The notes under the pieces were generated by a model that ran no database searches, had not been told where the DNA came from, and was given only the letters and a program-made list of their open reading frames with translations. This document shows, one piece after another, positions 1 through 6,302 of a stretch of 10,000 bases of DNA (position 1 is its first letter; each line of letters begins with the position of its first letter). The position numbers were made by a program, and so were the translations under genes. Origin of the DNA: Candidatus Hydrogenedens sp. (GTDB lineage: Bacteria; Hydrogenedentota; Hydrogenedentia; Hydrogenedentales; Hydrogenedentaceae); assembly GCA_020216745.1 (NCBI GenBank), contig JAIWNQ010000096.1, forward strand, positions 1-10,000. Reading direction: 5' to 3'.

Positions 1-1127
1 TCGATATGACGTTGTAATCGTGCATCATCTATAATCCCTCCTTCTTTGTAGAACCAGTGTGCTGCGATACCAAATTCTGCTTCACGGTCCATCTCCTCAG
101 TGCGAATTTGAATTTCTAAGGGATATTTACGGGGAATGAATACGGTGGTATGGAGAGAACGGTAGCCATTACTTCTGGGTTTTTTTATATGGTCGCGGAA
201 CCGTTCAGGAATTAGATTCCCTAACTGATGGGCAATATCCAGCACGCTATAACATTCCTCAACTGTAGAGACAATGACCCGTATTGCGTATAAGTCCATT
301 ACCCGTTCCAAGGGGATTTGTTGTCGTTGCATTTTTCGGTAGGTGCTATATAGATGTTTTGGCCTGCCTAAAATACGTGCCTTGATACCAAGTCTCTGCA
401 ATTCTGTTTGCATATAAGCGATAAGCTCTTTTATTTCCCTTTCACGTTCCTGTTGGGTTTTAGCAATTCGTTGTTTGAGACATTCATACTCTACAGGTAA
501 AAGAACAGCAAAAGAAAGGTCTTCTAATTCCATTTTCCATCGGTAGATTCCAAGGCGATGTGCAACAGGAGCATAAATGTTCATTGTTTCCTGAGCAATT
601 CGGGTTTGAGCCTCATCTGATAAGTATTGGATAGTCCGCATATTATGTAGGCGGTCAGCCAATTTTACTAATAACACCCGAACATCACGCACACTCGCTA
701 TTAGTAACTTGCGTAAGGTTGCCAACTTGCGGATTTTCTCATTTTCACGGAGGACGGCTTTCATTTGTTGTTTTGAAACGGCGGTAACCCCTTCAATGAT
801 GTGTAGTACTGCTCTTCCCATTTCCTTTTCGAGCTCTTCACGAGATAGTGACGTATCCTCAAAGACATCATGAAGTAAGCCTGCCATTATAGTACTGGCA
901 TCCAGACCTAATTCTGAGAGAAGTTTCGCCACTTCGATAGGGTGAATAATGTAGGGTTCTCCAGAAAGGCGTTTTTGTCCCTCGTGGGCATGCTGGGCTA
1001 AATCAAATGCTTTTTGTATTCTACGGATGTCCTTTTCATTCATTCCTGCCGATTTAAGATATTCCGATAAAGACGCAAATCTCTCCTCAACATCGGAAGG
1101 AATGATATTCGGTGCAGAAGAGTTCAT
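1..1127 (-). CDS. relA: RelA/SpoT bifunctional (p)ppGpp synthetase/hydrolase, 3' end outside window
   Basis: Makes and degrades the stringent-response alarmone (p)ppGpp in the cytoplasm. 375 codons are visible (the N-terminal half); the C-terminal TGS/ACT regulatory part lies beyond base 1. The HD hydrolase domain (about residues 30-190) keeps H48, H62, H86-D87, E90-D91 and the LADRLHNMRT motif around D158. The synthetase domain (about 240-360) keeps G-R-P-K-H-L-Y-S at 254-261 with K265, D278 in DLYAIRVI, the GYRSLHTT motif at 321-328 and E338 in EIQIRT. Residues 309-312 read RFRD, the positively charged version of the charge-reversal motif (RxKD in bifunctional enzymes, ExDD in monofunctional RelA), so both activities are inferred. 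An in-frame TAA 12 bases upstream of the ATG rules out a longer start, and AAAGGG lies five bases before it. The following gap of about 125 bases suggests its own transcription unit. Confidence 0.95.
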   Translation of the reverse strand, partial: MNSSAPNIIPSDVEERFASLSEYLKSAGMNEKDIRRIQKAFDLAQHAHEGQKRLSGEPYIIHPIEVAKLLSELGLDASTIMAGLLHDVFEDTSLSREELEKEMGRAVLHIIEGVTAVSKQQMKAVLRENEKIRKLATLRKLLIASVRDVRVLLVKLADRLHNMRTIQYLSDEAQTRIAQETMNIYAPVAHRLGIYRWKMELEDLSFAVLLPVEYECLKQRIAKTQQEREREIKELIAYMQTELQRLGIKARILGRPKHLYSTYRKMQRQQIPLERVMDLYAIRVIVSTVEECYSVLDIAHQLGNLIPERFRDHIKKPRSNGYRSLHTTVFIPRKYPLEIQIRTEEMDREAEFGIAAHWFYKEGGIIDDARLQRHI

Positions 1128-1132
1128 ATTAA

Positions 1133-1151
1133 CCCTTTATTTTTTATTATA
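1133..1151 (-). promoter_or_regulatory. possible -10 element and ribosome binding site for relA
   Basis: On the minus strand a perfect TATAAT lies at 1151-1146 and AAAGGG at 1138-1133, five bases before the relA ATG. The implied leader is only about a dozen bases. No convincing -35 hexamer sits 16-18 bases upstream of the -10, so the promoter is tentative, and AT-rich sequence produces such matches by chance. The AGGG is the better supported part. Confidence 0.3.
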
Positions 1152-1252
1152 TCAAAACAACAATATATTTTTCTTGTTAATTTTTGGTAAAGATCATTAA
1201 AATTGGAACTTAATTAGGGGCATAGAGTAGATGCTTTTTAGTAGTGTCTCTC

Positions 1253-2551
1253 TTATATCTCTTTTTTTACTTCTAATTCGTAGTATTTTTTTATGTTATC
1301 CCTAATGCTATTGTACGTTTGCCTTGCTATAAATTCTGCTTCGTCCCGTCGTTCCTTTGCTTCCTTAAAGTGAGTAAGAATAAAGTCTACAATATCCTTA
1401 TCTAATTTTTTTGCATTTGCCATAGGCTTCATAATACCGACCACTTCATTTTCAGACAACTCTGCACGGTAAGGTCTCTTTTCGGTTATCGCTGTAAAAA
1501 CATCGGCTATGGATATAGTCCGTGCAATTATATGAATATCATCCTCTTTCAATCCGAAGGGATAACCAGAACCATCTAACTTTTCATGGTGGTATGGGGC
1601 ATATCTAAGGCAAGGATAATCACCATACATAGTTTCCAATGCGATGTGGCTATAGTAAGCATGAGAACGCATTATGTTCCATTCTTGTGAATTTACCTTG
1701 CCTGGTTTTTCAAGTATCTCAATAGGAATTCCTAATTTGCCGATATCATGGAGAAAACCTACTTCTCTGATGTAATTGCATTTTTCATTGGCTGGAGGTG
1801 TATTTGTATGAAATAACCAAGATGATATCTCTGCAACACAATAACTATGACTGGCTGTGAACTGGCTTTTAAAGTCAATAAGATGCCCTATAACCTCAGC
1901 TACCTTTAAAAATATTTCATTCTCGGGGATATACGTAATGTTATCCTGCAATATCCTTTCTAACAATATTTCTGGGGGGACGGATACTAAATCAAGCCAT
2001 AGGTAGTCTCTTTTCTTTAATATCGAATAAAAAACATTCAAGACCTCTGGATGAAAGATGTCCTTTTTTGTCTCAATGTATTGGTAAATATTTTCTATCT
2101 GCTCTAAAATAGGTTGTGTTGGATTAATATGAACCGCAATTCTATCTGCTAATCTTATTATGAAACTCTCAATCGGTATTGGTTGTTTATCAGGATACTG
2201 TTTTTCCAGACTATTCTCTGAATCGTTGTAATTTACATGATGATACTTGACAATCCGTGAAGGTTGGCTAAAAAAAGGAATTTTATTGAATAATAAAAAC
2301 ACAGTCAAGGAATGGGTTGCTGGGAAATTCTCTTCTAATAATAGGTAACTTTCTTTTTGCGATAATGAAAGTAAACCAACATCATGTATAGATGAAGCAA
2401 CAACCAAGTCTTGAATGGATTGAGGAGATAATTCTAAATGTTCGCCGATTTTTTTACTTAGATATGTAACTTGTGCTAAATGGGGTGCTAAGGATGGGTT
2501 AAATAACCCAAACATCCTATTTAAGGATTTTATAAGATTTGTTATCAGCAT
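1253..2551 (-). CDS. Tandem HD / HD-GYP domain phosphohydrolase, probable cyclic di-GMP phosphodiesterase
   Basis: 432 residues with two HD-type modules. The C-terminal module (about 215-400) is a full HD-GYP domain: H235, H268-D269 in HDIGKLGIP, H297, H321-H322, the DGSGYP motif at 326-331, D350 and the TEKRPYR stretch. HD-GYP enzymes hydrolyse cyclic di-GMP to GMP or pGpG using a bi- or trinuclear metal centre, so that activity is inferred. The N-terminal module (about 15-180) is a shorter HD fold that keeps H24, H56-D57, H80, H104-H105 and D136 but lacks the GYP loop and the Lys after HD. No receiver, PAS or GAF domain, signal peptide or membrane segment is evident, so the input may come through the N-terminal HD module or a partner protein. 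A weak promoter lies upstream, and relA follows after 125 bases. The HD-GYP assignment is firm; substrate is inferred. Confidence 0.9.
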   Translation of the reverse strand: MLITNLIKSLNRMFGLFNPSLAPHLAQVTYLSKKIGEHLELSPQSIQDLVVASSIHDVGLLSLSQKESYLLLEENFPATHSLTVFLLFNKIPFFSQPSRIVKYHHVNYNDSENSLEKQYPDKQPIPIESFIIRLADRIAVHINPTQPILEQIENIYQYIETKKDIFHPEVLNVFYSILKKRDYLWLDLVSVPPEILLERILQDNITYIPENEIFLKVAEVIGHLIDFKSQFTASHSYCVAEISSWLFHTNTPPANEKCNYIREVGFLHDIGKLGIPIEILEKPGKVNSQEWNIMRSHAYYSHIALETMYGDYPCLRYAPYHHEKLDGSGYPFGLKEDDIHIIARTISIADVFTAITEKRPYRAELSENEVVGIMKPMANAKKLDKDIVDFILTHFKEAKERRDEAEFIARQTYNSIRDNIKKYYELEVKKEI

Positions 2552-2584
2552 CTAATTTCACTCATGTATTAAAGGGTAGGTTTT

Positions 2585-2614
2585 ATAATACAATTAAAAC
2601 TGTAATGCTTACAA
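2585..2614 (-). promoter_or_regulatory. candidate sigma70-type promoter for the HD-GYP gene
   Basis: On the minus strand TTGTAA at 2614-2609 and TATTAT at 2590-2585 are separated by 18 bases, matching the housekeeping consensus at 4 of 6 and 5 of 6 positions. Transcription would begin near 2578, about 27 bases before the ATG at 2551. The spacing and position are sensible, but the sequence is AT-rich and no experiment backs it. Confidence 0.35.
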
Positions 2615-2678
2615 GATGTATAACACCTGTTTCTTTGGTGTGTATTCCTATGGGATGTTTAAAGAATACAAATAGGGA

Positions 2679-3572
2679 TTACTTTTTCTCTTTGTCTATA
2701 ATTTGTTGTAATTCATAAGGTATTGGAGTGGAGACGGGATAACCTAATTTTTCACGAAGTTGAATTGCATTAATCAAGGCTTTCCCTGCAAAGTGATTAT
2801 TCATTAGAATGAACACACGCTTGGCTTTGGTTCGTATATTTTGAATTCGCTCAACCCATGGGTCTAATTCCTGTTCACTATAAAGGTAGTTATATCTTTC
2901 ATCACGGCTGGATTCTTCTGAAAACCAATGTTCTGCATTTCTACCGTGGAAACGAACATAAGCAAATTCAGCAGTTACTTCCTCAGTAGGTGGTAGACAA
3001 TAGGAATCTACTAAAGGTTGGTCTATATTACAGAAGGCTATGGCTCGTTGTCGAAAACCTGCTAAAACCTGTGGATGAAACCACGATTTATGGCGGAACT
3101 CTACCGCAACTGGTAAGGTATAGAGAGACGAGATAAGTTCAGCGAGGTATTTTCTGTTTTCAGGAGTGCGATGAAAACGGTATGGAAATTGAATGAGAAT
3201 ACAACCTAACTTATTCGCATTTAATATTGGTTCAATAGAGTGAACAAAGGAGTCTATATCTTGAGGTTCTAAATGCTCCTTTTTTTCATGGGTGAACTTA
3301 TTCCACAGTTTTACTGTGAATAAAAAGTCTTTATCGCCCTCAACTTGTTTTACCCAGTTTTTACTCATGGATGGGTTTATAAGTCGATAATAAGTAACGT
3401 TTATCTCAATACAATTAATCCACTGTGCAAGGTAGCGGATAGGATGTGTGGTCTTTGGCAATGTTAATGGAAAAACAGTCCCTTTCCAATCTTCATACGA
3501 CCAACCAGAAACGCCAATATAACATGGAGATAATCCTGTTGTTGGGTGATTATTTGATATTGTGGAATTCAT
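2679..3572 (-). CDS. DUF72 family protein (YecE-like)
   Basis: 297 residues, a usual length for the DUF72/COG1801 family, which adopts a TIM-barrel-like fold of unestablished biochemical function. Family hallmarks run in order: GVSGWSYEDWKG at 20-31, E56-x-N58 followed by Y61-Y62, F85-x-x-K88, QFP at 128-130, VEFRHKSW at 157-164, YVRFHGR at 205-211, the Y-x-x-x-E-L-x-x-W segment at 231-239, and MNNHFAGKALINA at 257-269. No signal peptide or membrane segment is seen, so it is probably cytoplasmic. The family domain usually begins near the first residue; here about 17 poorly conserved residues precede it, but no other ATG or good alternative start is available. An AAAGG lies about 20 bases upstream, too far for a normal ribosome binding site. 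It is divergent from the glycosyltransferase gene, and the context gives no functional clue. Confidence 0.9.
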   Translation of the reverse strand: MNSTISNNHPTTGLSPCYIGVSGWSYEDWKGTVFPLTLPKTTHPIRYLAQWINCIEINVTYYRLINPSMSKNWVKQVEGDKDFLFTVKLWNKFTHEKKEHLEPQDIDSFVHSIEPILNANKLGCILIQFPYRFHRTPENRKYLAELISSLYTLPVAVEFRHKSWFHPQVLAGFRQRAIAFCNIDQPLVDSYCLPPTEEVTAEFAYVRFHGRNAEHWFSEESSRDERYNYLYSEQELDPWVERIQNIRTKAKRVFILMNNHFAGKALINAIQLREKLGYPVSTPIPYELQQIIDKEKK

Positions 3573-3638
3573 GCTAATGTGAAAATGTATATCCTTTTTA
3601 GTTATCTTATCATTATGTTTATCTGTAATAACTAACTA

Positions 3639-3646
3639 ATTATAAT
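3639..3646. promoter_or_regulatory. palindromic ATTATAAT, possible overlapping divergent -10 elements
   Basis: This 8-base palindrome in the 119-base gap between the divergent DUF72 and glycosyltransferase genes contains a perfect TATAAT on each strand (3641-3646 plus, 3644-3639 minus). On the plus strand the hexamer 17 bases upstream is TTTATC, a poor -35. The minus-strand -35 candidates are worse. The plus-strand promoter would give a leader of about 40 bases. Tentative. Confidence 0.25.
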
Positions 3647-3691
3647 GAGAAACACAAGTGTAACCAGAAATAATATCATGGAATTATAAAT

Positions 3692-5302
3692 ATGATTCGA
3701 ACAAAAGAAGAGATAAGACAGGAACAACTGGAAAAATTGAAATGGAAAGTGACTTCATATTTTTTTTGGAGTGCCCTTTTCCCGTTAGCAGTTTTTTTGC
3801 GTCTATATAGATTAGGCACATGGAGTTTATGGTATGACGAGTGTGCCTCTATTCAGTTAAGTAAACTGGTGGATAACAAACTTAGTTTCCTCTCGCCAAT
3901 GTTAAATAATGAACCGCCTATGAACCCATTACTTACATTTATATGGGGGCATATACTTGGAGCCATTCGATTTTGGGAGTTGTATTCTGTTTGGGATGAT
4001 TTTGCATGGCGATTGCTTCCCTGTTTTTGGAGTATCTTGTCCGTTATTGTGTTTTACCGAGTTTCGAAATGGATGCTGGACAGACCGATAGCGGTGGTTA
4101 TAGCAACGTTGTTATTTGTTATTTCACCTTTTCAGATTTATTATGCACAAGAATTGCGAATTTATTCCTTTTATGTGTTGTTAAATTTATTAGGTCTTCT
4201 TTTCCTATTTCGTATTCTTTCAAAGAATGGATGGAAGGACTGGATTGGATTAGGTTGTATTTTTGTCCTGCTGATGTATTCCCATTATTTTAGTGTGTGG
4301 ACAATTTTTATTACGAATTTATTTATCCTTGTTCTTATGGGTTTAGGTAGACGCAATTTGTTTCGAAAGTGGTTCTGGACCAATGTAGTCGCGGGCATAT
4401 TTGTCTTGCCTGCTTTATATCTTGCGTGGGAGTTTCACCAAATTGTATCGAACATCCGTTATGTGTGGTACCCAAACCCGACAATAAAGACAGGACTTAT
4501 CACGTGGAAAAACTTTTTTGCTGGGTATACATCGGACACGACTGTTTACTGGATATTATTTTGCCTGTCCTTGTTCTTATTTGTATATGGCTTATGGGCA
4601 TACCGTAATCAACCTGAACAAGGGTTTTATGTCTTTCTAATGAGTCTTGTTCCTATCTTTATAAATGTTTTTTTCTGGGGGGCAAGGCATTTTTCCTTTT
4701 ATGAACACCGATTGTTTATTTTTTCAGGGGTTGTTGCTTTGTTTGCAATCGCAAAAGGAATCCATGGGCTAAGATACAATGCAGTCCGAGGGGCAGTTTT
4801 ATTTATTTTTATTCTTCTTACCAGTTCATGTTTGCTGGATTTTTATAATCAGCGGTTGCATCCTGTAGATATGCATCGACTGGGTGTTTATCATAAGGTT
4901 GATTTTCGAAGTGTAGGAAAGTGGGTTCGAGAACATTTTCAAGAAGGAGATATTATTATTTACCCGAGTCATTTTATGGCTCCTTCTATGAGGCACTATT
5001 TAGAGGATTATCCTCAATGTCGGGTAGGTATGAGTGCTATTGATGTTCAGGTGCATATCGATACATTTGGCAATCCAACACTGTTACAACATCATGGGTT
5101 ATTACCCGTTCCGATTGAACAGGCAACAAGGAAATATAACCGTCTGTGGTTTCTGGAATCACATGGTATTACTTTTGAATACAAGCCACATACAGAACCT
5201 ATTCGGAAATATCTTAATGAAAACTGGGAAAGAAAGGAATTTAAGATTTTCAGTGGTTTGAGTGTCACCTTGTATCAACGAAAAACTAACACTTCAGGAT
5301 AG
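3692..5302 (+). CDS. Polytopic membrane glycosyltransferase, GT39/PMT_2-like (GT-C fold)
   Basis: 536 residues: a short charged cytoplasmic N-terminus (1-20), then about ten hydrophobic segments between 22 and 385, then a soluble C-terminal region (about 386-536). The first extramembrane loop holds WYDE at 47-50, where GT-C enzymes place the catalytic acidic residue; D49 or E50 is the likely base. The second hallmark is the SPFQIYYAQELRIYSFY stretch at 145-161, typical of ArnT/PMT-like proteins, with SHYFSVW at 197-203. Such enzymes move a sugar from a polyprenyl-phosphate donor to a lipid, protein or glycan on the outer face of the cytoplasmic membrane. Donor and acceptor cannot be told from the sequence. 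It stands alone with no polysaccharide genes beside it. The start is the first ATG after an in-frame TAA three codons upstream, without a clear ribosome binding site; M19 and later starts would lose only the charged tail. Confidence 0.85.
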   Translation: MIRTKEEIRQEQLEKLKWKVTSYFFWSALFPLAVFLRLYRLGTWSLWYDECASIQLSKLVDNKLSFLSPMLNNEPPMNPLLTFIWGHILGAIRFWELYSVWDDFAWRLLPCFWSILSVIVFYRVSKWMLDRPIAVVIATLLFVISPFQIYYAQELRIYSFYVLLNLLGLLFLFRILSKNGWKDWIGLGCIFVLLMYSHYFSVWTIFITNLFILVLMGLGRRNLFRKWFWTNVVAGIFVLPALYLAWEFHQIVSNIRYVWYPNPTIKTGLITWKNFFAGYTSDTTVYWILFCLSLFLFVYGLWAYRNQPEQGFYVFLMSLVPIFINVFFWGARHFSFYEHRLFIFSGVVALFAIAKGIHGLRYNAVRGAVLFIFILLTSSCLLDFYNQRLHPVDMHRLGVYHKVDFRSVGKWVREHFQEGDIIIYPSHFMAPSMRHYLEDYPQCRVGMSAIDVQVHIDTFGNPTLLQHHGLLPVPIEQATRKYNRLWFLESHGITFEYKPHTEPIRKYLNENWERKEFKIFSGLSVTLYQRKTNTSG

Positions 5303-5395
5303 GACAAAAAATGGGAAAAAGTGTCTTCTGACTTAATTGGTGATGCTTTCTTTGTTGCTATGATGACGAACTTCTCGTAGTATATTTAGTTAAGA
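5303..5395. other. convergent intergenic gap, no clear terminator
   Basis: This 93-base gap separates the 3' ends of the glycosyltransferase gene and dapA, so a bidirectional terminator is expected. The best hairpin I see is six AT-rich pairs with a four-base loop (5385-5400), overlapping the dapA stop codon and not followed by a T-run on either strand. Nothing resembles a strong intrinsic terminator. Confidence 0.5.
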
Positions 5396-6265
5396 CTAAA
5401 TAAGGTTGAGTTTTTGTAATACCTGTTCAAGCCGTTTGTATTGGGGTTCACTCATAGGTACTAAGGGCAGACGTAGGATGTTCTTAATCATACCCATCCG
5501 TGCTAATACTGCTTTTACAGGCATAGGATTGGTTTCATAGAATAATGCTTTGAATAACGGCATGCACCGATAATGTATTTCACGTGCTTTGGCATAGTTT
5601 CCTTCTAAAGCAAGGGTGCACATGTGGGCAATCTCTGCAGGGACAACATTTGCAGCGACAGAGATAACACCCATTGCACCTACAGACATCATGGGCAGAG
5701 TGAGACTGTCATCACCTGACAAGACAGTAATATCGCATAGCGAAAGAATTTGAGAAACTTGGTCAACGCTACCGCCAGCTTCTTTAATACACACAATATT
5801 TGGCACTTTATTTAACTCTGCCACTGTTTCAGCTTCCAGTTTAATTCCTGTTCTACTTGGCACATTATAAAGCACAATAGGTATATCTACCTCTTTGGCA
5901 ATGGCATGATAATGAGCAATAAGCCCTGCTTGTGTAGGTTTATTATAGTATGGGGTGATTAATAAAGCACCATCACATCCAACCTCTTTGGCATAGCGGG
6001 TTAAATCGATGGCTTCTGCAGTATTATTTGACCCTGTTCCTGCGACTATAGGAAGCCTACCTGCGACCCGTTCTACCACAAAACGAATACATTCTTTTTG
6101 TTCTTCATGGGATAACGTAGCCGCTTCACCAGTACAACCACAAGGGACTAAACCATGCGTTCCCTGCTGAATATGAAAATCTACTAACTTACCGTATGCA
6201 TCAAAATCTACTTCAAAATTTTCCTTAAATGGTGTTACTAATGCGACCCATGAACCCTTAAACAT
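5396..6265 (-). CDS. dapA: 4-hydroxy-tetrahydrodipicolinate synthase
   Basis: Condenses pyruvate with aspartate semialdehyde, the first committed step to diaminopimelate and lysine. 289 residues, full length for the family, and colinear with E. coli DapA numbering at the active site. The Schiff-base lysine is K161 (in CIKEAGG), the general acid/base tyrosine is Y133 (in LYNVPSRTG), R138 would bind the semialdehyde carboxylate, and Y107 is the proton-relay tyrosine in TPYYNKP. The usual GTTGE motif reads GCTGE at 43-47, so the catalytic Thr44 position holds cysteine while Thr45 is kept. The related N-acetylneuraminate lyase and dihydroxydipicolinate-type aldolases share the fold, but the R138 context and YNVPSRTG favour DapA. 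It starts 37 bases after dnaB with a strong ribosome binding site and is the last gene of the cluster. Confidence 0.95.
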   Translation of the reverse strand: MFKGSWVALVTPFKENFEVDFDAYGKLVDFHIQQGTHGLVPCGCTGEAATLSHEEQKECIRFVVERVAGRLPIVAGTGSNNTAEAIDLTRYAKEVGCDGALLITPYYNKPTQAGLIAHYHAIAKEVDIPIVLYNVPSRTGIKLEAETVAELNKVPNIVCIKEAGGSVDQVSQILSLCDITVLSGDDSLTLPMMSVGAMGVISVAANVVPAEIAHMCTLALEGNYAKAREIHYRCMPLFKALFYETNPMPVKAVLARMGMIKNILRLPLVPMSEPQYKRLEQVLQKLNLI

Positions 6266-6272
6266 AGTTATT

Positions 6273-6278
6273 CTCCTT
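6273..6278 (-). promoter_or_regulatory. strong Shine-Dalgarno for dapA
   Basis: AAGGAG on the minus strand, seven bases before the dapA ATG at 6265, within the 37-base gap after dnaB. It supports the chosen start, and allows efficient independent translation of the last gene in the cluster. Confidence 0.8.
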
Positions 6279-6302
6279 ATAGTGTTTTCATAGTTATTTT
6301 AC

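Noticed and set aside
1128..1252. Small RNA or terminator in the gap between the HD-GYP gene and relA
   Set aside because: Only four-base GC-poor stems are present; apart from the possible -10 and ribosome binding site the gap holds nothing I can support.
2622..2641. Hairpin ACACC ... GGTGT between the DUF72 and HD-GYP genes as a terminator
   Set aside because: Only five base pairs with a nine-base loop, no extension past a mismatch, and no T-run on the minus strand.
4006..4608. Two plus-strand open frames inside the glycosyltransferase gene
   Set aside because: Both are out-of-frame shadows of the transmembrane coding region, without ribosome binding sites.
5385..5400. Inverted repeat TTTAGT-TAAG-ACTAAA at the end of dapA as a terminator
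   Set aside because: The stem is short and AT-rich, it overlaps the dapA stop codon, and no T-run follows on either strand.
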